A stretch of DNA of 64,000 nt from Poseidonibacter ostreae (GCF_009208055.1 NZ_WFKI01000011.1:1-64000), one strand, 5' to 3'; shown: positions 26,382 to 34,285, counted from the first letter of the stretch. Translations and numbers: made by a program. The notes: generated by a model from the sequence alone, not told the origin.

Positions 26382-27134
26382 TTAAAATCCTCCTAATGAA
26401 TTTTTATTATTGTAATAATTATTGTTATTTATCTCAGTCTTGTTCGAATCTTTTTCCTTGTTAAAAAATTCTTCAATTTTTTTACAATAGTTTGTAATTA
26501 AAGAATTAGATGAATTCATTTTCCCTTCTTTAATCAACTTTTTTGCTTTTCTTAAGTTATAAAAACTACTTGAAGGATATAAAAAATATATTGTAGATAA
26601 TGAACATTGATATTGAGCTTTATAAATTGACATAAATTTAGTATTAATCGCTTTTTGATACCACTTTTCTGCTTTATATAAGTCAAAAAAAGGTTTTGTA
26701 GTATAAAAACTAGCTAGAATACTATAAGAAAGAACATCATCATGATTATTAACTAATTCTTTGTATATGTTGAAAGATTCTTTTTTTAAATCTAGATTAT
26801 CATAGGTATTTAATAATTCTGCATATTTTCTCATAGAATTAACATCTTTTGTATTACTTGCTATTTTACAAATTGGAAATAACTTTTCACCAACAATTTC
26901 TTCATATGTATTAGTTTTTTTATCAAAAATTCTATATCCTAACATTGCAGAAGTGTTGCAAATATTAATAGCTTTTTCAACATCACCATTTTTAGCTTGA
27001 TTGTAATATTCATATGTATTAAAAGTTTTTATAAACTCTTCTTGTTCTACTTTAGTATAGTCTGCAAAACTTTTTGCATGTATATTAAATAAACTTAATA
27101 AAAATAACATTATTATAATTTTAAAATTTATCAT
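26382..27134 (-). CDS. Secreted Sel1/TPR-type repeat protein
   Basis: From the ATG at 27134 (AGGTGA 5 bases upstream) the protein has 250 residues; the upstream extension to 27179 is unlikely. It starts with a signal peptide (MINFKIIIMLFLLSLFNIHAKS). Helical repeats follow of the kind AKNGDVEKAINICNTSAMLGYRIF and FDLYKAEKWYQKAINTKF, like Sel1 or TPR repeats. The C terminus is Asn-rich. It likely acts in the periplasm with the following lipoprotein; partner unknown. Confidence 0.7.
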   Translation of the reverse strand: MINFKIIIMLFLLSLFNIHAKSFADYTKVEQEEFIKTFNTYEYYNQAKNGDVEKAINICNTSAMLGYRIFDKKTNTYEEIVGEKLFPICKIASNTKDVNSMRKYAELLNTYDNLDLKKESFNIYKELVNNHDDVLSYSILASFYTTKPFFDLYKAEKWYQKAINTKFMSIYKAQYQCSLSTIYFLYPSSSFYNLRKAKKLIKEGKMNSSNSLITNYCKKIEEFFNKEKDSNKTEINNNNYYNNKNSLGGF

Positions 27135-27336
27135 TATAATCACCTCATACAAAATATATAAAATTATATCTAAAATCATTATAAAGGTTTATAATATGAA
27201 TTACCCCGAATTAGTTATTAATGTCTATTTTATTAAAGAAACACCATTTTTATAATATAAAATTCACTTATAATGGTATTGGCTATGTTGGAGCTAAATT
27301 TACCATAAATATTAAGACAGATAACTAAAGAATGAA

Positions 27337-27491
27337 CTGGGAACAAGAAATAGGACAAATACCTCGTAAGTAACCTATTCCTTAACTTCTTATATTTGGA
27401 CACTAAGGACTCATATTAGTTTTAGGTGTTCCACAAAGTGTTCAAAAAGTAAAAACTGCAAAGTTCCATAAACATTAAGGAATTGTGGAAC
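27337..27491 (+). repeat. 155-bp dispersed repeat, copy B
   Basis: Ungapped partner of 5171-5325, in the other island. The 65-base right part (27427-27491) keeps both GTTCCA boxes and the TGGAAC partner although the loop differs. This hints that the stem matters. Confidence 0.65.
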
Positions 27492-27567
27492 AAATAAAAA
27501 GACCTTTCAAATTAGATATTTAAAGCTTCAAAACTTTCTTTAAAAAATATAACCAATTGAGAAAGAT

Positions 27568-27750
27568 CTAAACTCCAATTCCAAGTGGAGTAAGTACTCC
27601 CTCTTTACCATCAATTCTGGCACTTTGTTTTATGAGTCTTAGTGCCTCTTCCATATTGAACTGTTGTTTCATAAGTGATTCCTTTAGAATTTAACTTCTG
27701 TCGGTTTGACACAAAAATTTGAATACTCCCATAATGACCCTACAAAATAA
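27568..27750 (-). pseudogene. 5' remnant of an IS256-family insertion sequence
   Basis: An ATG at 27672 with AAAGGA upstream opens a 34-codon frame that starts MKQQFNMEEALRLI and includes GKEGVLTPLG. This is the N-terminal signature of IS256-type (mutator) transposases, where GKDGxLTPLIKQL continues. It stops at 27568 and the rest of the gene is gone. The flank at 27702-27750 contains tttgacacaaaaatttg, like the inverted-repeat end of such elements. Confidence 0.6.
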
Positions 27751-27813
27751 ACCTGCTAACGGAAGTAAAAATTATTGAATTAACTCAAATTTCTTACTAA
27801 CGTATTTAACTTT

Positions 27814-28098
27814 TTAAATATTAAATGTACTTTGATCATAATCATCATAAATATCAATATCTTCTTCCTCTTTACTAATACTTTTATCTTGGTTAGACTC
27901 TTTCTCAATATTAGAACCATTATCTATCTCTTCTTTTTCCTCGTTTAGTTCATAAAATTCAGGTAACATAAGGTTCATAATATAATCATCTTCTGCATTT
28001 ACTTGAATATCAACTACTTCTTCAATATCTAAATCTTCTGATGGAATATTTTCATATTCTTCATATTCATTAAAAGTAATTACATCATATAGATACAT
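27814..28098 (-). CDS. Very acidic small protein of the mobilisation operon
   Basis: The 94-residue protein is extremely rich in Glu and Asp (for example EEEDIDIYDDYDQ), with few basic residues. No family is recognised. It is the last gene of the operon 29789-27814, 23 bases after its neighbour. Such acidic proteins can mimic DNA or bind basic partners; that is a guess. Confidence 0.55.
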   Translation of the reverse strand: MYLYDVITFNEYEEYENIPSEDLDIEEVVDIQVNAEDDYIMNLMLPEFYELNEEKEEIDNGSNIEKESNQDKSISKEEEDIDIYDDYDQSTFNI

Positions 28099-28121
28099 CT
28101 TTTCTTCTTTTGCTAATAGTT

Positions 28122-28487
28122 CTAAATTTTGTTCAATTTTTTTGTCAAGGATTCTACTTGGTAATCCAAGTTGTCTAAGTGCATCAATAATTCTGAAAAT
28201 TGTACTTTGTAACTTGGAGCCGATTCTATTGTAATTTCTGCATTCTTCATAAGTGATTTCAACTTCATCGTTAATGATTCTATGGCAATTTGATAATCTA
28301 CTTTTATATTCTTGATGTTCTCTTCGTATTTGTTCATTATGTTCTCTACATTTTGTTCGTGCATTTGAACAACTGATTTCAATTGATTTATAAACTCTAA
28401 TTCTTTTTTCTCTAGTTCGCTGTAAAGAGTCTTGTTTAAGTTCTCGCTTTGTTCGTAATCTCTGATAAGTTGATCCATAACGGTCAT
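28122..28487 (-). CDS. Coiled-coil protein of the mobilisation operon
   Basis: The 121-residue protein is almost entirely helical coiled coil (DQLIRDYEQSENLNKTLYSE, MHEQNVENIMNKYEENIKNI) and has no membrane segment. AAAGGA lies before the ATG. Its position after the relaxase and the membrane-anchored coiled-coil gene suggests a structural part of the transfer or mobilisation machinery. I do not recognise a family. Confidence 0.6.
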   Translation of the reverse strand: MTVMDQLIRDYEQSENLNKTLYSELEKKELEFINQLKSVVQMHEQNVENIMNKYEENIKNIKVDYQIAIESLTMKLKSLMKNAEITIESAPSYKVQFSELLMHLDNLDYQVESLTKKLNKI

Positions 28488-28505
28488 AATCTATATCCTT
28501 TTTAT

Positions 28506-28835
28506 TTAATTTACTACTATTATTAGAGTCAATATTGTCATAATGACTGTTATTACTGATGTTAATATTAGATTTATATTCTGTTTCTTTTTTAAGTTCT
28601 TTGTCATATTCTCTTCTAAATTCAACATGTTTTCCTTCAAATCTTCTATTACTTGTGCATTCGTGCTTAACAAACCTTCTTGTAAAGTAGTCATGTTTTT
28701 TTTGTGTATATTCCTTGAGTCTTTGAGTATTTGAATTAAATATTCTTTGTGCATCTCTGTTATCATATTCTGATATTTCTTCTCTTCATTTGTTGATAAT
28801 TCTTGTAATTGAGTCAATGCTTCTAAATTCTTCAT
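28506..28835 (-). CDS. Coiled-coil protein with C-terminal membrane anchor
   Basis: The 109-residue protein has a long helical coiled coil (residues 5-85). A single C-terminal transmembrane segment follows (NLILTSVITVIMTILTLIIVV), giving a tail-anchored topology. The ATG has AGGA 7 bases upstream and overlaps the relaxase gene by 50 bases, so the two are coupled. MobE/MobB-like small membrane partners of relaxases have a similar layout, but no clear homology is visible. Confidence 0.65.
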   Translation of the reverse strand: MKNLEALTQLQELSTNEEKKYQNMITEMHKEYLIQILKDSRNIHKKNMTTLQEGLLSTNAQVIEDLKENMLNLEENMTKNLKKKQNINLILTSVITVIMTILTLIIVVN

Positions 28836-29514
28836 TATAGATTCCTGTATGAAATTTTTGTTTGTTTTTTGAATTTGCTAATTTCACAGTTATATGATTT
28901 TTAAATCCCTCAGCTTCTATATTATTAGCATTTAGATAAATTAACATATGCCTACGACTTTTAATAGTATTATTCGATACTAAAGCATGTAGCAGCTTAT
29001 TTAGTTGCTTATAATCTTCAATTAGATTAATTCTTTTATCATTAGCTAGTACTTGTCTTTTAGCAGGATCTCTTGGATCTGATAAATTATATTGATGATT
29101 TTGTTGATCACGCCATAGTTCAATTCTATATCTATCAAATCTATCAAAGTATGGAGTTAATGACATTTTACTAATTAAATCAATCTTTGGAATTAAATAG
29201 TTAAGTTCCAATCTTCCTTTATCTGTATGTTCAACCCATAGAATGTTATATCGTGATTTCATTCCTGGGAGTAATGTGTATTCAAAGGTATTCATAATTT
29301 CTATTTTATATTCTTCTTTTATATTTGTTTCTTCAAATGAAAGAACACCAACTAAAAGTTTTTCTTTAAATGTTATTGATTTAACAATACTTTTAGTTAG
29401 TTCGGGGTTACCTTTTAAAATCCTTGCTGTTCCTTCTGATATTCTCTCATTACACATATAATCAACTGCTCCTATTGTTCCACCCATTTTATTTGGTAAA
29501 GGCTGATGAATCAT
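28786..29514 (-). CDS. Relaxase / mobilisation nuclease
   Basis: The 242-residue protein has the epsilonproteobacterial relaxase hallmarks GTARILKGNP near 29-38 and VEHTDKGRLELNYLIPKIDL near 94-113. DRFDRYRIELWRDQQN and SDPRDPAKRQ follow. Relaxases nick oriT to start conjugal transfer. In most relatives the third motif reads ELHFVIP; here Asn replaces the His of that triad, which could weaken metal binding. It is short, nuclease domain only. It overlaps the MobC-like gene by 4 bases (ATGA). Confidence 0.8.
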   Translation of the reverse strand: MIHQPLPNKMGGTIGAVDYMCNERISEGTARILKGNPELTKSIVKSITFKEKLLVGVLSFEETNIKEEYKIEIMNTFEYTLLPGMKSRYNILWVEHTDKGRLELNYLIPKIDLISKMSLTPYFDRFDRYRIELWRDQQNHQYNLSDPRDPAKRQVLANDKRINLIEDYKQLNKLLHALVSNNTIKSRRHMLIYLNANNIEAEGFKNHITVKLANSKNKQKFHTGIYNEEFRSIDSITRIINK

Positions 29515-29789
29515 ATTAACTTTCCTACTTTTATTTCAATTTCTCTCAACTGACGTAGTAAAATCATTTTAGAACTAGTATCAATTTTTTTTGCTATCTC
29601 TTCTAATTTAAAGTAAATGCAATTTAATTCATATAAGATCTCTTTTTCAAAAGGAAACTTTATTTTTTGATTTAGAAGTGCTTTTCTACTAAATGTTGCA
29701 AAATCAATATCATAGTTTTTCATCTTAATTTCAATACTTTTAAATTCATCAGTTGAAAAACGGATTGTCTTTTTAATGTCTCTTGACAT
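29511..29789 (-). CDS. MobC-like relaxosome accessory protein
   Basis: The 92-residue protein starts KKTIRFSTDEFKSIEIKM with ribbon-helix-helix character. It ends with the helical motif EIAKKIDTSSKMILLRQLREIEIKVGKL common in MobC-type proteins. These bind oriT and recruit the relaxase. AGGAG lies just upstream of the start. It is the first gene of the mobilisation operon. Confidence 0.75.
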   Translation of the reverse strand: MSRDIKKTIRFSTDEFKSIEIKMKNYDIDFATFSRKALLNQKIKFPFEKEILYELNCIYFKLEEIAKKIDTSSKMILLRQLREIEIKVGKLI

Positions 29790-29981
29790 ATGAACTCCTT
29801 AATATTATTTAATTTATTAAATCCTTTAAAATAGGACTTAAATTAATTATATAATTTTTATATTAGATGAAACCTATAAAAAGTCTCTCATTTCTAAAAA
29901 AAATAAATTTGTAAAATTTAATTGTTGTGTAGTTAATGATTAATAATATTTATTTTAGGAGAAGTATATATTTTAAATGTT

Positions 29982-30008
29982 GTCGGACGGTACCTATCTT
30001 TACCTATT
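29982..30008. repeat. 27-bp direct repeat, left copy (flanks the type II RM module)
   Basis: It matches 34716-34742 at 22 of 27 positions, the last 16 (cctatctttacctatt) exactly. The two copies bracket 4.7 kb of restriction-modification genes. One lies upstream of mobC and the other upstream of the RepA-like gene. They may be recombination or target-site duplications, or binding sites for transfer or replication proteins. Confidence 0.6.
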
Positions 30009-30044
30009 ATATAATGTTTCAAATTTTGAATTATAATAAATAGT

Positions 30045-30146
30045 TTAATGATACTGTGGCATACTTCCATTCTGGAGATAGTAATTAAAAGGTGAGTTTT
30101 CTATTCGCCATTCCCAATCTTTTTCTTTCTTAAGTTTCATTTTCAT
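30045..30146 (-). pseudogene. Short ORF or gene fragment
   Basis: The frame opens with MKMKLKKEKDWEWRIENSP and ends SMPQYH (33 residues). The frame stays open 30 codons further upstream without a start, ending at a TAA. It reads like the C-terminal end of a lost gene. No ribosome binding site is evident. Confidence 0.35.
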
Positions 30147-30283
30147 AGTTCTAATTTGACTGGATACTATAAGTCTATTGGTAAAGTTACATTCTAAAGG
30201 CTTATGTTTAGTTTTTTATACATTTATCGTATAGAATAAGGGTAACATATAATTGGATATTTACTATTTAAATGTTCGTTTAA

Positions 30284-30865
30284 TTAGATTTGTTTATCAT
30301 CAATAGCTTTCCAAAAATGTAATGCAAGAAATGATCTATATGGCGAACATTTTGTAATTGTACTTTCATCAATATTAAGTAGATTTGACACTTTACTTAA
30401 CGTTGCATCATTATTAGACCATATATCTGGATTCTTTAAATAAAATAAACATATCATATCTGCACTCCAAGTTCCAAAACCATATAAAGATAAAATATAC
30501 TTTTGTGTTTTTTCAATTGAGAAAGATTTTATATTATTAATATCTTCTTCTTTATGAGTTTCAGATAATCTTTTTAAAGCTTCTAATTTTCTTCTTGATA
30601 TACCACACAATAATAACTCAGATGAATCTTGATTTTGTAAAAAATCAAATATGTTTTCATTTGTTTTTATCAGGATTCTTTTCCAGATGGAGTCTGCAGC
30701 TTTATTTGATAATTGCTGTTTTACAATAATAAAGCACATGTAATCAAATAATTCTAGTTTAATTTTAGGTATATATAAAATATTATTTTGTTTAATAATA
30801 TTGTTTAGTTTAGGAATTTCTTCTGTTAATTTGAGTAATTCTTTATGAATATTCTTTTCATTCAA
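30284..30865 (-). CDS. AlkA-like DNA glycosylase (HhH-GPD)
   Basis: The 193-residue protein has the helix-hairpin-helix motif LYGFGTWSADMICLF near 127-141. PDIWSNNDATL follows, whose Asp152 is the catalytic residue expected in 3-methyladenine DNA glycosylase II. The N-terminal TATA-like domain of full AlkA is missing, as in the short Mag/AlkA2 types. It is divergent from the controller gene at 30938 and may share its operator. A repair glycosylase in a restriction module is unusual; it might remove mispaired or methyltransferase-induced lesions (inference). Confidence 0.8.
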   Translation of the reverse strand: MNEKNIHKELLKLTEEIPKLNNIIKQNNILYIPKIKLELFDYMCFIIVKQQLSNKAADSIWKRILIKTNENIFDFLQNQDSSELLLCGISRRKLEALKRLSETHKEEDINNIKSFSIEKTQKYILSLYGFGTWSADMICLFYLKNPDIWSNNDATLSKVSNLLNIDESTITKCSPYRSFLALHFWKAIDDKQI

Positions 30866-30888
30866 TTTATTTCCTTAATAATGTAACG

Positions 30889-30914
30889 TGACTATTGTCC
30901 GTTGACTATATGTC
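30889..30914. promoter_or_regulatory. C-box-like tandem operator of the RM controller
   Basis: TGACTATTGTCC at 30889-30900 and TGACTATATGTC at 30903-30914 are tandem near-palindromes 14 bases apart, in the manner of C-protein boxes. A -10 like TATAGT follows at 30923-30928, only 10 bases before the controller ATG. That suggests a leaderless mRNA, as common for C genes. Confidence 0.6.
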
Positions 30915-30937
30915 GATAATGATATAGTATATCTTTT

Positions 30938-31156
30938 ATGAATGAAAAAGAAATAAAAATACTTAATAACCTTGCAAAAAAAATCAAATCAAAAAGACTA
31001 TTATTAAATTTATCTCAAGAATCTTTAGCAATTAAATGTGGTTTAGATAGAACTTATATTAGTTTAATTGAAAGATCAAAACGAAATCCTAGTTATCTTA
31101 GTTTAATTAAAATTTGTGATGGATTAGAAGTAGAAATTAAAGAATTAATAGGATAA
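30938..31156 (+). CDS. XRE-family controller protein of the type II RM system
   Basis: The 72-residue protein is a single helix-turn-helix domain (LSQESLAIKCGLDRTYISLIERSKRNPSYLSLIKICDGLEVE cut into its usual five helices). This is the size and form of C proteins that time expression of restriction endonucleases. No ribosome binding site precedes the ATG. The nuclease gene starts 5 bases after its stop. It probably binds the tandem boxes at 30889-30914. Confidence 0.85.
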   Translation: MNEKEIKILNNLAKKIKSKRLLLNLSQESLAIKCGLDRTYISLIERSKRNPSYLSLIKICDGLEVEIKELIG

Positions 31157-31160
31157 AAAT

Positions 31161-31982
31161 ATGGTTATAACACCTTTAACAAGAGAAGAATTAACAAGTT
31201 ATTTTGATGATACTGCAATTAGCGTTATTCAGTATTTTTTAAAAAAATCAATCTTATCACAGCCTGAAAGGATTGAAGGACAAGCTGACTTACCAATTCA
31301 AATTCCAAAAGAACATATTGAACAATGGATTGTTCAATCATTGGGTGCAAATTCAATTGGAGCTGGTTCATATCCTATCGATGTATATTTAAATGATTGG
31401 GGAGCTGATGTCAAAATGTTATCTTGTAAGATAGATAAGGAAGGTAATTTAAAAAATGCAGATTCTGGAGAAACATCATTAGCACAAAAATTTAGTGATG
31501 GCAATTTTGGAGATAATAATTCATTAGATGCTTTATTTAATAATCGAGAGTTTCTATATATATGGGATAGATGGAAAGACATTATAATAAATAAATATGA
31601 AAGAGTAGAAAAGGATTTAAATATAAATAGAATTTTATATTTCTTTATATTAAGAGCAGGAACAAAGTTTCACTTATGTGGCGTTAAACTCAATTTACGA
31701 AATTTAAAGTCTACCAGTATAAATGAAGAAAGATCAACAAATGATAGTATTTGGATTAATGATTTCATAGATCTTAATTATGGACATACCAAAATATACA
31801 AAGCTAAAAAAAGGTTTGAATTAAGACTCAAGCCAAAATATTGGTTTGATAATAATAAATTACTTACATTTGATACTAATTTTGAACAAAGTATCGTTAA
31901 CATTAGAGAATTAGTAGAAAATAATGATTTATCTGAATATATAGAAAATAATCTAATTCCTATAATAAGGGATAAGTCTTGA
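31161..31982 (+). CDS. Type II restriction endonuclease candidate
   Basis: The 273-residue protein has PIDVYLNDWGADVKMLS near 73-89, a plausible PD-(D/E)xK core with DVK as its end. Its position right behind a controller gene and facing an m5C methyltransferase supports a restriction enzyme. I do not recognise its specificity. The last base triplet overlaps a small ORF that begins TTG at 31979. Confidence 0.65.
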   Translation: MVITPLTREELTSYFDDTAISVIQYFLKKSILSQPERIEGQADLPIQIPKEHIEQWIVQSLGANSIGAGSYPIDVYLNDWGADVKMLSCKIDKEGNLKNADSGETSLAQKFSDGNFGDNNSLDALFNNREFLYIWDRWKDIIINKYERVEKDLNINRILYFFILRAGTKFHLCGVKLNLRNLKSTSINEERSTNDSIWINDFIDLNYGHTKIYKAKKRFELRLKPKYWFDNNKLLTFDTNFEQSIVNIRELVENNDLSEYIENNLIPIIRDKS

Positions 31983-32074
31983 AAATACATGGCGATTATT
32001 CTGCAACTGATAAAATTAACCGAGATGAATATATTATTTTAATTAAATTTGCTGAAATGGTTTCGCCATTTTAA
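31979..32074 (+). CDS. Possible small overlapping ORF
   Basis: It starts with TTG in a TTGA overlap with the nuclease stop and encodes 31 residues beginning MKIHGDYSATDKINRDEYII. The overlap is like those of coupled genes, and it fills the gap to the next gene, which starts 15 bases later after AAAGGA. It has no known relatives in my memory. It could equally be a relic. Confidence 0.3.
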   Translation: MKIHGDYSATDKINRDEYIILIKFAEMVSPF

Positions 32075-32089
32075 GATAAAGGATAAACT

Positions 32090-32848
32090 ATGAATAAATT
32101 AAGACAAGAAGATAACAATTATCATATAGAAAATTCAAAATCATTTCAAACTGGAAATACATTTAAAGATGAAACAATTGAAAAAGTATTTGAGTTTGCA
32201 TATGCAATGACTTTTGGAGATGGAGAACATAGAGACCATAGAAGTGGTGGAAATATAAAGAGAAAGAAAGGTCAAATTTTTATTAATACTTTTCAAGGTA
32301 AATTATCTGAATTAGCTGTTTATCTGGAATTTTTTAAATATAATAAACCAGCATATGATAAATTATCAAAACCTGATTTTGATGTTTATGGATTAGGTGA
32401 GTGGGATGACAGTGATATTATATTAGATGGAATAAAATTTTCAATAAAATCTACTAAATTCTATGGTAATTTATTGTTGTTAGAAACAAAAGATTGGAAT
32501 AATAAAGGTGAATATCTTCCAAATCTTAATACTACTAAAAACTCTATATATGATTATTTTGTTTTAGTTAGGATGAAACCTGATGGAGAAAAATTAATGA
32601 TTTCTAAGAGGTTTTTATATTCGAATGAAATAGATAAAGAAGAATTATATTCATTAATAAAATCAGTGAATTGGGAATATGATGTTCCTGGATACATAAC
32701 TAATGATGATTTAAAAACATTAATTAACAATGATCTTATTCTTCCTCAAAGATCTATGCTAAATGGAAAAATCCCAATGGATGCAGAAAATTACTACATC
32801 CAAAGTGGAGATATGAGAGATTTCCAACAATTAGTATCTAGTCTTTAA
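32090..32848 (+). CDS. Second nuclease-like protein of the RM module
   Basis: The 252-residue protein contains KPDFDVYGLGEWDDSDIILDG followed by IKFSIKSTKFYGNLLLLETKDW. This looks like a PD-(D/E)xK restriction fold in which Ser occupies the usual acidic position before xK, unless the active residues are placed differently. It has AAAGGA before the ATG and its end overlaps the convergent methyltransferase gene by 11 bases. It may be the main restriction enzyme, a second subunit, or a nicking or repair partner. Confidence 0.6.
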   Translation: MNKLRQEDNNYHIENSKSFQTGNTFKDETIEKVFEFAYAMTFGDGEHRDHRSGGNIKRKKGQIFINTFQGKLSELAVYLEFFKYNKPAYDKLSKPDFDVYGLGEWDDSDIILDGIKFSIKSTKFYGNLLLLETKDWNNKGEYLPNLNTTKNSIYDYFVLVRMKPDGEKLMISKRFLYSNEIDKEELYSLIKSVNWEYDVPGYITNDDLKTLINNDLILPQRSMLNGKIPMDAENYYIQSGDMRDFQQLVSSL

Positions 32849-33965
32849 ATTTTCTTGTTTTAACATCATATTCTTTAATACAAGAATCTGTTTTAGTTGG
32901 TATAATCCCATCTAAAACATTTTGTATCCTTTCAGCAAATGGGTAAATACCAACTGCAGGAACTGCATTACCAATTTGTCTTCTTACTTCTGTATTTGTT
33001 CCCATGAAAATCAAATCATCAGGAAAACTTTGAAGTCTAGCTCTTTCTCGATTTGTTAATGCTCTTGGTTCTTCATAATGATAATGCCATGTTCCACCAC
33101 CACCACTTGCAATTAAAGTATATGCAGGTTTAGTTCTATCTAATCTTCTATAAATATTTGACATTAAACCTTTTACCGCTAAATGAGGTGGCAAATCTTT
33201 AAAATTGCCACCTTCTGGAATTGCATTGATTTTTTCTTTTGTTGAATTTTGTATTTTCATAAAATTATTATTGATACAATTTGGATTAATATCTTTGAAT
33301 GCATCAAATGAAGTTAAATGCTTATTTTTATGGGTAAACTCTGGTGGAATAAAATCTGTTTTAATATCTTTTCTAATTCCAATAAATAAAACTCTTTCTC
33401 TTAATTGAGGAACACCAAAATCTGCAAAATTTACAAGAAAAATTTTTAATTTATAACCTGTATCTTCAAATCTTTTTTTAATGATTCTTACTGCTTCTCC
33501 TTTATTAGCAGATAATATACCTTTTACATTTTCTGCTAAAAAAACTTTTGGTTTAAAATATTCAACATAATTTGCATACCGTTCATATAACTTACCATTA
33601 ATATCATCTTTTACACCTGCTTGCTTTCCAACAACTGAAAAAGTTACACAAGGGAAACCTCCAAGCAAAACATCAAAACTTTGATTTGGTATTTCTTCAT
33701 AATCAAAATCTATGATATTTTCATTCAATGCTTTAGTATTTTTAAAGTATTTATTATCATTTTCAATTGTTTTACATGCATCTTCATTTATATCAAGAGC
33801 ATATTTTGTCTCAAACTTTAACTTGTTGAATGATTTTCCAAGAAAATTAAAATCACCATGAAAACCAACATCAAGACCACCAGCTCCTGTAAATGTAGAT
33901 AGTATTTTGTAATCTTCTTTATTTGCATTGTTTGTAAATAAGTTTTCTTCCATTTGTTTAACCAT
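32838..33965 (-). CDS. DNA (cytosine-5) methyltransferase
   Basis: The 375-residue protein has the ordered m5C motifs: FTGAGGLDVGF (I), GGFPCVTFS (IV, catalytic Cys), VFLAENVKG (VI), PQLRERVLFIG (VIII) and RQIGNAVP (X). The variable target recognition region is about residues 210-310. It protects host DNA against the adjacent nuclease. It starts in a TAATG overlap with the upstream 106-residue gene and converges on the nuclease genes. The target sequence cannot be read from the protein by eye. Confidence 0.93.
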   Translation of the reverse strand: MVKQMEENLFTNNANKEDYKILSTFTGAGGLDVGFHGDFNFLGKSFNKLKFETKYALDINEDACKTIENDNKYFKNTKALNENIIDFDYEEIPNQSFDVLLGGFPCVTFSVVGKQAGVKDDINGKLYERYANYVEYFKPKVFLAENVKGILSANKGEAVRIIKKRFEDTGYKLKIFLVNFADFGVPQLRERVLFIGIRKDIKTDFIPPEFTHKNKHLTSFDAFKDINPNCINNNFMKIQNSTKEKINAIPEGGNFKDLPPHLAVKGLMSNIYRRLDRTKPAYTLIASGGGGTWHYHYEEPRALTNRERARLQSFPDDLIFMGTNTEVRRQIGNAVPAVGIYPFAERIQNVLDGIIPTKTDSCIKEYDVKTRKFKD

Positions 33966-34285
33966 TATATATTAACTCCCACAATTCTACCAATTGTATT
34001 ACTATTTAAAAAGTAGTCCTGATCATTGTACTTTTTAACCGAATCATCAATATTTTTAATTTCTATCAATTTATCATCCTCTAATATCTCTGATATTCTT
34101 TCTAATGAAATATCATATATATTCATTATTTCTTCAATCTCATTAACTATAAATCTAGAACTTCTACCTTTAAACTCAACATAAACTTTTGAATTATCAC
34201 CACCAATAATATCAACAATTAAAATAGTTTCTTCTACTAATTTTAATTGTGAGTTAATTAATTCTTCTCTTTCATTAATACTCAT
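33965..34285 (-). CDS. Small unknown protein co-transcribed with the methyltransferase
   Basis: The 106-residue protein has a mixed pattern: a beta-rich middle (ETILIVDIIGGDNSKVYVEF) and a helical part (VNEIEEIMNIYDISLERISE). No family is recognised. The TAATG overlap with the methyltransferase indicates translational coupling and a role tied to it, such as regulation or specificity. Confidence 0.55.
   Translation of the reverse strand: MSINEREELINSQLKLVEETILIVDIIGGDNSKVYVEFKGRSSRFIVNEIEEIMNIYDISLERISEILEDDKLIEIKNIDDSVKKYNDQDYFLNSNTIGRIVGVNI

Larger units (their letters stand above)
27135..27813. other. Intergenic region with repeat copy B and an IS256 remnant
   Basis: No intact gene. It holds repeat copy B (27337-27491) and the 5' relic of an IS256-type element (27568-27750), both described separately. 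27135-27330 is AT-rich without further structure apart from the promoter of the secreted-protein pair. Confidence 0.6.
29790..30283. other. Gene-free stretch upstream of mobC: candidate oriT region
   Basis: The region before a mobC-relaxase operon is the usual site of oriT. It holds the left 27-bp repeat (29982-30008) and a 33-codon minus-strand fragment (30045-30146). I cannot name a nic site: no close match to a known nic consensus is visible. Confidence 0.4.
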
